In this document: positions 53,001 to 62,081 of the stretch, in pieces
Position numbering within the stretch: position 1 is the stretch's first letter
How the letters are laid out: each line of letters begins with the position of its first letter
From: Halopiger djelfimassiliensis
GTDB lineage: Archaea; Halobacteriota; Halobacteria; Halobacteriales; Natrialbaceae
Assembly: GCF_000455365.1 (NCBI RefSeq)
Contig: NZ_HG315686.1
Location: 22,712-86,711 of the forward strand
Direction: 5' to 3'
Length of the DNA stretch: 64,000 nucleotides
Notes under the pieces: generated by a model
Told to the model about the DNA's origin: nothing
What the model saw: only the letters and a program-made list of their open reading frames with translations
Databases searched by the model: none
Made by a program: the position numbers and the translations under genes

Positions 53001-53984
53001 TCACAGTCGTGGCCGCAACGCCCACCAGACCGCGAGGGCGTAGCCGAAGGGGATCCAGACGAATCCGAGTGCGAGCAACCCGCGCAGCGACAGCAGTTCC
53101 GTCGGGGCGATCAGGAACAGCCCGACCGGGACCAGTACGCTCCAGCACCCAAAGACCGCGGTTGCGATTCGGGGGATCGTCAACAGGTAGCCCGCCAGCA
53201 CGAGCGTACAGCCGGCGACGATGGCGTTGACGACCGTCGGAAAGAGCGGGGTCAGACTCGAGAAGAGCAACAGCGGATAACAGAGCCAGATACAGCCAAC
53301 GGTCACCGCGGTTCCCGTGTCGATCGGCCGCCCTTCCCACTCGATGTCGACCTCGTCGTCCCAGCCGTGGACATCATATTGGGAGTCGGAGCCGTCCGTC
53401 GGTTCCGCGTCCCGCTCGGAACGGGTTGCGTCCGTACTCGTCGCCGTCGTTCGGGACGGGCCGGAAGCACCGTTCCCGCCGGCCCCGAACGGCCACTCGG
53501 CGCTCGATCGTTGACGGTCGGTTTTTCGTCGCCGCTGGTCGCGGTGCCGTGCGTGGTGACTTCGAGTGTGTCCGCCGGCGGCCGTCCCGGTTCGGTGGCG
53601 TTCGGAGCGACCGGTCGTTCCTCGGTCGTTCCCTCGAGGCTCTCGAGCGTCCCGTGTGGCGGACGCGTTCGTCGCGTCCGAACGCGTTGCGGTACTCGTT
53701 TCGCTCCGGTTGCCCAGATCGTCGGCCCCTGATCGGTCACTCGGGCCGGACTGCTGGACGAATCGGACGTAGGCGTCGTGGCCGAGTCGATCGTACCGCG
53801 CCCGCTCGGTCGCGTCGGTAAGCACCGACTCGGCGGTGGAGACGCGATCGAATTGCTCGGCGGCGTCGGGGTCGTCATTATGATCCGGATGTGTCTCGAG
53901 GACGCGTTCGCGATACGCCGCGGTGATCTCGTCCTGACTGGCGTCCGGATCGACGTCGAGGACGTCGTAATACGTCTCCCCCAT
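53001..53984 (-). CDS. J-domain protein with a C-terminal membrane region
   Basis: 327 aa. A J-domain occupies residues 1-70 (YYDVLDVDPDASQDEITAAY; HPD at 32-34; FDRVSTAESVLTDATERARY). A long charged, low-complexity linker follows (about 75-205), then about four membrane helices (225-320: GTAVTVGCIWLCYPLLLFSS ... LGFVWIPFGYALAVWWALRP). There is no zinc finger or substrate domain of classical DnaJ, so it probably brings DnaK to the membrane for a specific client. It is convergent with menD inside the menaquinone region. Confidence 0.82.
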   Translation of the reverse strand: MGETYYDVLDVDPDASQDEITAAYRERVLETHPDHNDDPDAAEQFDRVSTAESVLTDATERARYDRLGHDAYVRFVQQSGPSDRSGADDLGNRSETSTATRSDATNASATRDAREPRGNDRGTTGRSERHRTGTAAGGHTRSHHARHRDQRRRKTDRQRSSAEWPFGAGGNGASGPSRTTATSTDATRSERDAEPTDGSDSQYDVHGWDDEVDIEWEGRPIDTGTAVTVGCIWLCYPLLLFSSLTPLFPTVVNAIVAGCTLVLAGYLLTIPRIATAVFGCWSVLVPVGLFLIAPTELLSLRGLLALGFVWIPFGYALAVWWALRPRL

Positions 53985-54065
53985 CGAACGTCCGGTCGTT
54001 CGACGCCCCCGACCAAAACCCCTAGGGCTAGCTGACAGTCACTCGCCGTCTTCGCGAGAGCGGCC

Positions 54066-54088
54066 GTTACATCCGCGAGGGGGGTGTG
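54066..54088 (+). repeat. Isolated origin recognition box copy
   Basis: Reads GTTACATCCGCGAGGGGGGT and then GTG, identical to the boxes at 3334 and 3521 (reverse-complemented) at 21 of 22 positions, with the same polarity mark. It is alone, 50 kb from the origin, in the gap between the J-domain gene and menB. It may titrate Orc1, tie the menB region to the origin, or be a relic. Confidence 0.6.
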
Positions 54089-54244
54089 CCATCAACTGTA
54101 TGTATCGCTATCTGCGATACAGAATCGCTCGTGGGACGGGGTTCGATCGACAACCGTTTTCCGGCTTCACGTCCGCCACAGTGTTTTCGACGCGCCGTCG
54201 CGGACGCGAACCTATTTCATCTATCGCCGACCAACCACGAGCCA

Positions 54245-55132
54245 ATGGTTTCGGAACTGTTCGACGCGGAGCAGTGGGAGCCGATCGACGGATTCGATTT
54301 CCGGGATATCACCTACCACCGGGCGGTCGACTCCGGAACCGTCCGGATCGCGTTCGACCGGCCCGAGGTCCGCAACGCCTTCCGTCCGGGGACCGTCGAC
54401 GAACTGTACGACGCCCTCGAGCACGCAAAGCGCCAGACCGACGTCGGCTGTGTGCTGCTGACCGGTAACGGTCCGTCGCCGAAGGACGGCGGGTGGGCGT
54501 TCTGTTCCGGCGGCGACCAGACGATCCGCGGCGAGGACGGCTACCAGTACGAGGGCGACGAAAAGCGGGCGTCGGAACAGGGACGGCTCCACATTCTCGA
54601 GGTCCAGCGGCTGATCCGACACATTCCGAAGGTCGTCGTCTGCGTCGTTCCCGGATGGGCCGTCGGGGGCGGCCACTCGCTGCACGTCGTCTGCGACCTC
54701 ACGCTCGCGAGCGACGAGCACGCGAAGTTCCTCCAGACCGACCCCGACGTCGCCAGTTACGACGCCGGGTTCGGGTCGGCCTACCTCGCCAAGCAGATCG
54801 GCCAGAAGAAGGCCCGCGAGGTGTTTTTCCTCGGCAAGACCTACGACGCCGAAGAGGCCGCGGAGATGGGAATGGTCAACGAGGTCGTCCCCCACGAGGA
54901 TCTCGAGGAGACGGCCCTCGAGTGGGGTCGCCGGATCAACGCCAAGAGCCCGACGGCGATGCGGATGCTCAAGTACGCGTTCAACATGACCGACGACGGC
55001 ATGATCGGCCAGCAGGTCTTCGCCGGCGAGGCGACTCGACTGGGCTACATGACCGACGAGGCCAAGGAGGGACGTGACGCCTTCGTCGAGGGACGCGAGC
55101 CGGATTTCGACGAGTTCCCCTGGCACTACTGA
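54245..55132 (+). CDS. menB: 1,4-dihydroxy-2-naphthoyl-CoA synthase
   Basis: 295 aa, crotonase fold. The MenB-specific features are an FCSGGDQTIRG oxyanion stretch (WAFCSGGDQTIRGEDGYQYE), VCVVPGWAVGGGHSLHVVCD, and the C-terminal KEGRDAFVEGREPDFDEFPWHY. It closes the naphthoate ring from OSB-CoA. The ATG at 54245 starts a short polar leader; the frame further up, overlapping the isolated origin box, has no family features. Confidence 0.95.
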   Translation: MVSELFDAEQWEPIDGFDFRDITYHRAVDSGTVRIAFDRPEVRNAFRPGTVDELYDALEHAKRQTDVGCVLLTGNGPSPKDGGWAFCSGGDQTIRGEDGYQYEGDEKRASEQGRLHILEVQRLIRHIPKVVVCVVPGWAVGGGHSLHVVCDLTLASDEHAKFLQTDPDVASYDAGFGSAYLAKQIGQKKAREVFFLGKTYDAEEAAEMGMVNEVVPHEDLEETALEWGRRINAKSPTAMRMLKYAFNMTDDGMIGQQVFAGEATRLGYMTDEAKEGRDAFVEGREPDFDEFPWHY

Positions 55133-55329
55133 ACGGCGGCTTGGAGTCCCGATCAGTAACCCTCTTCGAGCCTGAAAGAAAACACTTTGAGGATAAGCCA
55201 CGGTGGATTGAGACGACGACGGCCGGTCCCATCACTGGGGCCGGACGACCGCTCGAGAGCGCGGCGGTGGCGGCCGTCGTGGCTGCCCGTCTCGCCCGAC
55301 GGTAACGGACGCGCGACACCCATACGACT

Positions 55330-56592
55330 ATGCCGGACCGGATCAACACTCCCATCGATCGACGGACGTTCGTACGACGAGCAGGCGTGATCTCGGGGAC
55401 AGTGGCCGTTGCGGGCTGTTCAACCGACGACGGGGATTCCGACGACCCCGGGGACGAAGACGACGGAACGGAAACGACCGACGACGGGGGCGAGGATTCT
55501 TTCGGGCCGCCGATTCGGACCGTCGAGGACCCGCCCGATGCGGTCTATCTCCCGACACACCGCGAATCGATGCGCACCCTCGAGCCCGTCGAGGCCGGCG
55601 AGTATCTGCTCGCCCCGATGCTTTCCTATCCGCACCCGTTCTGGATCGTCACCGGGGCCGGCGAGCGCGAGGGGACGGTCGAACGCGTCGAGGTCGATAG
55701 CGGCCACGGCGTCCACCTGATGGTTACCGTCTGGGACGCGGAGACGGGGATCGTCCTTCCCGTCGACGAGGGGGCCCGGATTACGATCGAACGCGACGGT
55801 GATCAAGTCGGTCCCCCGCACTCACCGTGGACGATGATCTCCCAGCAGATGGGGTTTCACTTCGGCGACAACGTCCCGCTCGACGGCGACGGTACCTACA
55901 CGGCCACCGTCGAACTCCCGCCGCTCTCGGTACGGAAAACCGGCGCGCTCGAGGGGCGACTGACCGAACGAGCCACCGCGAGTTTCGAGTTCGTCTACGA
56001 CGACGACTTCCGCGAGGCGGTCATCGACGGCGTCGAGTACTTCGATCAGGACCGCTGGGGCCGTCCCGGTGCGCTCGAGCCGATGGGACACGGTGAGGAT
56101 GGCGATCACGGGAGCGGGTCGATCCCGTACTCCGCGCTGCCGGAACTCGAGGACTACCCCGGGACCCTGCTGGTCGATCCGGACGCCGACGCTCGGCCCG
56201 ACGACACGACCGCGCTCCCCCGAAGCGGCGACGCGGCGATCCTTGCAGTGTTGTTCGACGCCGGAACGCGACTCGCCGACGGCGACGAACGGTATCTGCT
56301 CGTTTCGCCACGAACGCCGTACAACCGCGTGCCGCTTGCGGACATGTCGCTCCACGCATCCGTCGAACGCGACGGCGAGGTCGTCTCGGAACTCCCCCTC
56401 GAGCAGACGATCGACGGCGAGTACGATCACCACTACGGCGAGTCGATTCCGGACGTACGTCCCGGTGACTCCGTGACGATCACGATCGAGTCCCCGCCAC
56501 AGGTCGCTCGCCATCAGGGGTACGACACGGCGTTTCTCGAGATGCCGCCGGTCGAACTGACCGTTCCGGCGGCGGCGAACGGGGGCGACTGA
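55330..56592 (+). CDS. Tat lipoprotein of the Tp34/P19 iron-transport type (DUF7350-like)
   Basis: 420 aa. The leader has RR at 11-12 and lipobox Cys30 (VAVAGCSTDD). After an acidic linker a first domain (about 65-210) contains MLSYPHPFWIVTGAGEREGT and GVHLMVTVWDAETGIVLPVD, then QMGFHFGDNVPLDGDGTYTA, which matches the P19/Tp34 family of periplasmic iron or copper binding lipoproteins. The second half (about 215-420) repeats strand patterns but is less familiar; from memory the whole is DUF7350. A role in metal uptake is likely. It lies within the men region without an obvious link to it. Confidence 0.75.
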   Translation: MPDRINTPIDRRTFVRRAGVISGTVAVAGCSTDDGDSDDPGDEDDGTETTDDGGEDSFGPPIRTVEDPPDAVYLPTHRESMRTLEPVEAGEYLLAPMLSYPHPFWIVTGAGEREGTVERVEVDSGHGVHLMVTVWDAETGIVLPVDEGARITIERDGDQVGPPHSPWTMISQQMGFHFGDNVPLDGDGTYTATVELPPLSVRKTGALEGRLTERATASFEFVYDDDFREAVIDGVEYFDQDRWGRPGALEPMGHGEDGDHGSGSIPYSALPELEDYPGTLLVDPDADARPDDTTALPRSGDAAILAVLFDAGTRLADGDERYLLVSPRTPYNRVPLADMSLHASVERDGEVVSELPLEQTIDGEYDHHYGESIPDVRPGDSVTITIESPPQVARHQGYDTAFLEMPPVELTVPAAANGGD

Positions 56593-56656
56593 CCGATCGA
56601 CGCTGCTCGGCCGCAATGCCAACGTTGACACTCTCTCGAGTGGGACACTCGAGCAA

Positions 56657-57598
56657 ATGAGTACAGCCGAGGTCGAACCGTCACGGACGAAGGCGTGGGT
56701 GATGGCTGCACGCCCCCAGACGCTGCCCGCTGCGGCGGCTCCCGTCATCGTCGGCACGGGGCTTGCGGTTCGTGAAGGAGTCTTCGCGCCGCTTCCCGCG
56801 GTGATGGCCTTCGTCGGTGCGGCGCTGATCCAGATCGGGACGAACTTCGCCAACGACTACTACGACGCGATCAAGGGGGCCGACACCGAGGACCGGGACG
56901 GGTTCACCCGCGTCACCCAGTCCGGGCTCATCTCCGCCGAGCGCGTCAAACTCGCGACGATGGTGACGTTCGCGCTGGCGATCCTGTCGGGCACCTATCT
57001 CGTCTACGTCGGCGGACTGCCGATCCTCGTCATCGGACTCGTGAGCGTCCTCTGTGGGTGGGCCTACACCGGCGGCCCGTATCCGCTCGGGTATCACGGG
57101 CTCGGCGATCCGTTCGTCTTCGTTTTCTTCGGGATCGTCGCCGTCACGGGGACCGTCTACGTTCAGGCCGCCGCCTTCGTGGACCCGCTGATAACGACGG
57201 TCCCTCCGGGGACGGTCACGCTCGAGGCGGTCGTCGCCAGCCTCCCCGTCGCCGGCATCTCGACGGCGATCATCGTCGTCAACAACGTCAGGGACAGGGA
57301 AACCGACGCCGAAGCCGGAAAGCGCACGCTCGCCGTCCGCCTCGGCTACCGATGGAGCCGTCTCGAGTACGTCGGCCTGCTGGCGCTCGCGTACCTCGTG
57401 CCGGTGTGGTTCTGGCTCGAGACGGGCGTCGGGCCGGCCGTGCTTCTCCCGCTCGTAACGGTACCCTACGCCGGACTGCTCGCCCGAACCGTCTGTACCA
57501 GAACCGACGGCGAGGCGCTCAACCCGGCGCTCGAGGGAACCGGAAAACTGCTCGCGATCCATGCCGTGCTCTTTGCCGCGGGGCTGGTGATCGGATGA
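56657..57598 (+). CDS. menA: 1,4-dihydroxy-2-naphthoate prenyltransferase
   Basis: 313 aa UbiA-family membrane enzyme. The first Asp-rich motif is NDYYDAIKGADTEDRDGFTR and the second NNVRDRETDAEAGKRTLAVR. About eight to nine membrane helices. It attaches the isoprenoid tail to DHNA. Its stop codon overlaps the menC start (ATGA). Confidence 0.94.
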   Translation: MSTAEVEPSRTKAWVMAARPQTLPAAAAPVIVGTGLAVREGVFAPLPAVMAFVGAALIQIGTNFANDYYDAIKGADTEDRDGFTRVTQSGLISAERVKLATMVTFALAILSGTYLVYVGGLPILVIGLVSVLCGWAYTGGPYPLGYHGLGDPFVFVFFGIVAVTGTVYVQAAAFVDPLITTVPPGTVTLEAVVASLPVAGISTAIIVVNNVRDRETDAEAGKRTLAVRLGYRWSRLEYVGLLALAYLVPVWFWLETGVGPAVLLPLVTVPYAGLLARTVCTRTDGEALNPALEGTGKLLAIHAVLFAAGLVIG

Positions 57599-58665
57599 GT
57601 TCGGAGCCGCCCCTCTCCCTCGAGTACCGGTCGTTCTCGCTCCCGCTTTCGACGCCGCTCGAGACGGCAAGCGGAGCCATCGAATCCCGCGACGGGTTCC
57701 TGATCCGGATCGCCGACGGCGACACCGCCGTCGGCTACGGCGAAGCGACGCCGCTTCCGGGCTGGACCGAATCCCACCCGGACTGCGAAGCCGCGCTCGA
57801 ACGCGCCCGAGAGGCGATCCGGACGGGCGGGCCGAGCGCGGCGCTGGAGGCAGTCGACCGTCACGTCGCGGCGCGACACGCGATCTCGCTCGCGCTCGCT
57901 GATCTGCAAGCGACCCGGGATGCGACGCCGCTGTACCGGTATCTCGGGCACGGTCGCGGGCCGATGATCGGCCGGGTGCCGGTGAACGCGACGGTCGGCG
58001 ACGGGTCCCCGGACGAAACCGCCGCCGAGGCGAGCGACGCCGTCGCCCGCGGGTTCTCCTGTTGTAAGTTGAAAGCCGGCCGTCGAAGCGTCGACGAGGA
58101 CATCGAGCGCGTGCGTCGGACTCGCGAGGCGATCGGTTCCGACGTCGAACTCCGGGTGGACGCCAACGAGGCGTGGACGTTCGAGGAGGCCGCGACCGCG
58201 CTCGACGCATTCGCCGATCAGGGGGTCTCGATCGTCGAGCAGCCGCTTCCGGCAGGGGCGCTCGAGGGCCACTCGGATCTCCGGGCCCGAACGGACGACG
58301 TCGCGATCGCGCTGGACGAAGGGTTGCTCGAACACGGCGTCGATGCGATCTGTGAGGCCGACGCCGCCGACGTCGTTGTTTTGAAACCGATGGCGATCGG
58401 GGGTATCGACATCGCCCGCAAGATTTCGGCGTGGCTGGCCGAACTCGAACTCACGCCGCTTGTCACGACGACGATCGACGGCGTCGTCGCTCGAACGGGT
58501 GCGGTACACCTCGCGGCGGCGATCCCGGACGTTCCGGCCTGCGGGCTCGCCACGGCGTCGTTGCTCGCCGAGGATCTCGGCTCCGATCCGGTGTTGCTCG
58601 AGAACGGCTCGGCGGTCGTGCCACAGGCGAAGGGGCTCGGCGTCGACGGGGTGTGGGAGGAATGA
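57595..58665 (+). CDS. menC: o-Succinylbenzoate synthase
   Basis: 356 aa enolase-superfamily enzyme. The catalytic lysine motif is CCKLKAG (Lys158/Lys160), metal ligands are Asp189 (RVDANEAW), Glu215 and Asp241 (ALDEG), and the second lysine is Lys264 (VLKPMAIGG). It dehydrates SHCHC to OSB. It overlaps menA before it and menE after it by 4 bp each, so menA-menC-menE is one translational unit. Confidence 0.95.
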   Translation: MSSEPPLSLEYRSFSLPLSTPLETASGAIESRDGFLIRIADGDTAVGYGEATPLPGWTESHPDCEAALERAREAIRTGGPSAALEAVDRHVAARHAISLALADLQATRDATPLYRYLGHGRGPMIGRVPVNATVGDGSPDETAAEASDAVARGFSCCKLKAGRRSVDEDIERVRRTREAIGSDVELRVDANEAWTFEEAATALDAFADQGVSIVEQPLPAGALEGHSDLRARTDDVAIALDEGLLEHGVDAICEADAADVVVLKPMAIGGIDIARKISAWLAELELTPLVTTTIDGVVARTGAVHLAAAIPDVPACGLATASLLAEDLGSDPVLLENGSAVVPQAKGLGVDGVWEE

Positions 58666-60275
58666 CCGGCCTCGGAACGCCGATGGAATGGCCGACGCGC
58701 GATCTCCTCTCACACCGGACCAGGGCCACGCCGCGGAAGCCGGCGCTGATCGACGTCGAAACGGGGATCGAGTGGACGTTCGCGGACTTCGACCGGCGGG
58801 TCGACCGGGTCGCGGATGCACTCGAGTCCGTTCGGGGCGAGCGACTCGGCGTCGTGATGGACACCCGTCCGGCCTTCGCGACGGTCTTTTTCGCCGCGAT
58901 GCGGACGGGAACGACGGTGATCCCGCTGAACGTCCGCGAGACGGCGGGGGAACTCGCCTCGAAAGTCGAACGGACCGCTCCGGTCGCCATCGTCTGTGAG
59001 CGCCCGACCGAGTCGGTCGCACTCGAGATCACGGACGCCCTCGATCGATCGGCGAGTCGACCCCCGATCCTGTCCGTCGACGAACCGACCGCCGACCCGG
59101 TCCGATCGCTCCCGGCCGGCGTGGACGATCGGACGGGTTCGAACGACCGAGACACGGCACCGTCGGTCGAGCCGGCGTCCCTCGAGCGCGACGAGACGCA
59201 ACTGATCATGTTCACGTCGGGAACGTCCGGCGAGCCGAAGGCCGTTCGGCTGACCGTCGGGAACCTCGTCGCCAGCGCGACTGCCTCCGCGTTCCGACTC
59301 GGCGTCGATCCCGACGACCGGTGGCTTTGCTGTCTCCCGATGTACCACATGGGCGGGTTAGCACCCGTCGTCCGGTCGATACTGTACGGGACGACCGTCG
59401 TGATACAGCGAGGGTTCGACGCCCGCGAGACCGCCCGCGTGATCGACGAGGACGACATCACCGGCGTCTCGCTCGTGCCGACGATGTGCAAGCGCCTGCT
59501 CGATGCGGGTTGGAACCCCCCGGAATCGCTCCGGTTCGTTCTGCTCGGGGGTGCGCCCGCCTCGAGCGAGTTGCTCGAGCGGTCTCGAGCCGCCGGCGTT
59601 CCCGTCTATCCGACCTACGGGATGACCGAGACGGCCTCGCAGATCGCGACGGCGACCCCCGAGGAGACGCGCACTCACGAGGGAACGGTCGGAACGCCGC
59701 TCGTGGTGACCGACGTGACCGTCGTCGGCGAGGACGGCGTTCCCGTCGATCCCGGCGAGCCCGGCGAACTCGTCGTCTCCGGGCCGACGGTAACGCCGGG
59801 CTATCTCGACCCCGAGCGGACCGAGGCCGCGTTCGGCGACCACGGGTTACACACCGGTGACGTCGGGTACCGCGACGCGGACGGCCGGCTGTGGATCCGC
59901 AACCGGCGCAGCGACCGCCTCGTCACCGGCGGCGAGACGGTCGACCCGGGCGAGGTACTCGAAGTGTTGCGGTCGCATCCACGCGTCGAGGACGCCTCAG
60001 TCGTCGGACTCGAGGACGATGAGTGGGGCGAACGCGTCTCGGCGCTCGTCGTTCCCGCCGCCGATACTGACGGGACCGCGAGCGCCGAGGAGCACCGCTC
60101 GATCGACCTGTCGTCGGTGCTCGAGCACTGCGACGAACACCTTGCAGGATTCAAACGCCCGCGAACGATCGGCGTCGCCGACGCGTTGCCCCGAACGGCC
60201 TCCGGAACGGTCGACCGAGCGGCCGTTCGCGACCGCCTTCTCGAGGACGGCATCGACGAACGCGACCGTTCATGA
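58662..60275 (+). CDS. menE: o-Succinylbenzoate-CoA ligase
   Basis: 537 aa adenylate-forming enzyme. Core motifs are MFTSGTSGEPKAVRLT, YPTYGMTETASQIAT and GDVGYRDADGRLWIRNRRSD, then LVTGGETVDPGEVLEVL; the C-terminal lysine region is KRPRTIGVADALPRTASGTV. It makes OSB-CoA for MenB. Last gene of menA-menC-menE. Confidence 0.94.
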   Translation: MTGLGTPMEWPTRDLLSHRTRATPRKPALIDVETGIEWTFADFDRRVDRVADALESVRGERLGVVMDTRPAFATVFFAAMRTGTTVIPLNVRETAGELASKVERTAPVAIVCERPTESVALEITDALDRSASRPPILSVDEPTADPVRSLPAGVDDRTGSNDRDTAPSVEPASLERDETQLIMFTSGTSGEPKAVRLTVGNLVASATASAFRLGVDPDDRWLCCLPMYHMGGLAPVVRSILYGTTVVIQRGFDARETARVIDEDDITGVSLVPTMCKRLLDAGWNPPESLRFVLLGGAPASSELLERSRAAGVPVYPTYGMTETASQIATATPEETRTHEGTVGTPLVVTDVTVVGEDGVPVDPGEPGELVVSGPTVTPGYLDPERTEAAFGDHGLHTGDVGYRDADGRLWIRNRRSDRLVTGGETVDPGEVLEVLRSHPRVEDASVVGLEDDEWGERVSALVVPAADTDGTASAEEHRSIDLSSVLEHCDEHLAGFKRPRTIGVADALPRTASGTVDRAAVRDRLLEDGIDERDRS

Positions 60276-60344
60276 CCGGCCGGACTTCCGGCGCGTTCCG
60301 CCGCCGGACTCGGAGTTAAGACGCTGGCGTCCCTATCGTGACGC

Positions 60345-61130
60345 GTGTGTACGCTGACGATCGCCTGGCGAGTGTTCGAGGACGCACCGGTCGCCGTCGC
60401 CGCCAACCGGGACGAAGCGCTCGAGCGCGACTCCCTGCCGCCGGACATCTATCGGGACGACCCGCTCGTCGTCGCCCCACAGGACGCCGAAGCCGGCGGC
60501 ACGTGGATCGGCTACAACGAGTTCGGCGTCTTCGCCGGGATCACGAACCGGTGGATCGACGCCGACCTCGCCGGCGAGCGGTCGCGAGGGCTGCTCGTCG
60601 CCGACGTCCTCGAGGCCGGATCGGCGGCCGAGGCGGCGTCGATCGTCGAGGAGGCGACCGCCGCCGACGAGTACGCTGGCTTTAACCTCGTCATCGCCGA
60701 CGCGACGGACGCGGTCTGCTTCCGGTGGGACGGCGACCTCGAGCGCACCGCGTTCGAGCCCGGGGTTCACGTCGTGGTCAACGCCGCCGTCGACGACGAC
60801 GCGGACGTTCCGGACGGGCGAGCCGACGCCGCTCGAGCACAGGCACGAAACGCCCGTTCCGTTCGCCGTGCCCTCTCGACGGGGCCTGACGAATCCGTCA
60901 CCGACTGGCTCGAGCGGGCCGGAGCCGTCCTCGGCGATCACGACTACGGCGTCTGTCTCCACCGGGACGGGTTCGGCACGCGGTCGTCATCGTTGCTGGC
61001 TATCGGGTCCACGACCCGCTACTGGTTCGCGCCGGGGCCGCCGTGTCGGACCGCGTACGAACCGGTCGAACTCGGCGACGGGACCGAAGCCTCCCGCGAC
61101 GCCGGCATCGACCTCGAAGGGCACATTTAA
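60345..61130 (+). CDS. NRDE/TANGO2-family protein
   Basis: 261 aa from a GTG start. The N-terminus MCTLTIAWRVFEDAPVAVAA, then NRDEALERDS, carries the NRDE motif and a Cys at position 2 expected of an Ntn-hydrolase-like fold. Later conserved phrases are GGTWIGYNEFGVFAGITNR and RSSSLLAIGS. TANGO2 relatives are linked to haem or lipid handling in eukaryotes; the archaeal role is unknown. Confidence 0.83.
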   Translation: MCTLTIAWRVFEDAPVAVAANRDEALERDSLPPDIYRDDPLVVAPQDAEAGGTWIGYNEFGVFAGITNRWIDADLAGERSRGLLVADVLEAGSAAEAASIVEEATAADEYAGFNLVIADATDAVCFRWDGDLERTAFEPGVHVVVNAAVDDDADVPDGRADAARAQARNARSVRRALSTGPDESVTDWLERAGAVLGDHDYGVCLHRDGFGTRSSSLLAIGSTTRYWFAPGPPCRTAYEPVELGDGTEASRDAGIDLEGHI

Positions 61131-61202
61131 GCGGCTCGGAACAACTCATACGTACATGGACGCACTCCTGCCAGTAGCGACGAGCACGGAGAGGTGGTCA
61201 CC

Positions 61203-61553
61203 GTGAGCGTTTCCGCGACCGAAGCCGAACTCTCCGACGACGAGCGGGCTGGCCTCGAACTCGTCCGCGAGACCGGCGGTATTCACCAGAGCGACTTCTG
61301 GAAGGAACTCGACGTCTCCTCGCGAAAGGGGAGCCGGATCGTCGAGTCGCTCGTCGAGAAGGGCCTCGTCGACCGCGAGGAGACGGTTTACGACGGGCAC
61401 AACACCTACTACATCATGCCGACCGCTCGCGATCTCGATTTCACGCTGTTGATGGCCGGCGACATGCTCTCGCCGTTTATCGGTGAGGAGGAAGTCGACC
61501 CGAACAGCGACGCCTTCTCGCAGTGGATTATGAACCTCGCCTACGAGGAGTAA
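61203..61553 (+). CDS. Winged helix-turn-helix protein
   Basis: 116 aa. A single MarR/Lrp-like winged helix (about 10-80: LSDDERAGLELVRETGGIHQ ... SRIVESLVEKGLVDREETVY) with the wing in DGHNTYYIMP. The remaining ~40 residues may mediate dimerisation. I chose the GTG at 61203 because GGAGAGGT ends ten bases before it; a GTG nine bases upstream would sit on top of that site. A regulator of unknown target. Confidence 0.75.
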   Translation: MSVSATEAELSDDERAGLELVRETGGIHQSDFWKELDVSSRKGSRIVESLVEKGLVDREETVYDGHNTYYIMPTARDLDFTLLMAGDMLSPFIGEEEVDPNSDAFSQWIMNLAYEE

Positions 61554-61575
61554 GCGGCCGATCCCCGCCGGTTCG

Positions 61576-61995
61576 TCATTCGTACTGGCCGAACCGTTCG
61601 ATCAACACGAACGGGTCGCGTTCCCGATTATAGTAGGGGACATCCCCGTCGATCGCTTCGATGATCCGTCGATGGACTTCTCGTGCGGCCCGTCCCTCGT
61701 CCGGCTCGAGGTGATGCCGGCCGCGCATGTCGGTCCAGAACCTTCCGTCGAGCCAGAGGAGCGTCTCGCGGTTGGACTGGTAGATGACCGTCCCCTGTTC
61801 CGTGAGTCCGTCGAGCGCCAGCTGCCGGCCCGAGAGTTGCACTCTGGCGAGGACGGCGATAAGCTGCCGACGGGAAACCGGCGCGTGCAGTGCGACGTCG
61901 TCGATGGTATCGCCGAAATAGTCCTCGACGAGATCGCACGCTCGCGAGAACTCGTCGAACTCGACTTCGGCTTCCCGATCCTGTTGGATCTTCAT
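61576..61995 (-). CDS. Conserved haloarchaeal protein of unknown function
   Basis: 139 aa from the ATG at 61995 (MKIQQDREAEVEFDEFSRAC). Helical first half (SRACDLVEDYFGDTIDDVAL, then SRRQLIAVLARVQLSGRQLA), then LLWLDGRFWTDMRGRHHLEP and a C-terminal REVHRRIIEAIDGDVPYYNR. No cofactor motif or signal. The longer open frame upstream looks like noise. Convergent with the winged-helix gene. Confidence 0.65.
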   Translation of the reverse strand: MKIQQDREAEVEFDEFSRACDLVEDYFGDTIDDVALHAPVSRRQLIAVLARVQLSGRQLALDGLTEQGTVIYQSNRETLLWLDGRFWTDMRGRHHLEPDEGRAAREVHRRIIEAIDGDVPYYNRERDPFVLIERFGQYE

Positions 61996-62081
61996 GACTG
62001 TCGACGGTTGCCTCGGTGTCGGAGTATTGGCAAAATCACTATAAAAACCTACCCCTCCGACGCGCGACTCGTGTCGCGGCC

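Noticed and set aside
53010..53500. J-domain gene considered a classical dnaJ
   Set aside because: No Gly/Phe region, zinc-binding repeats or substrate domain; instead it has C-terminal membrane helices.
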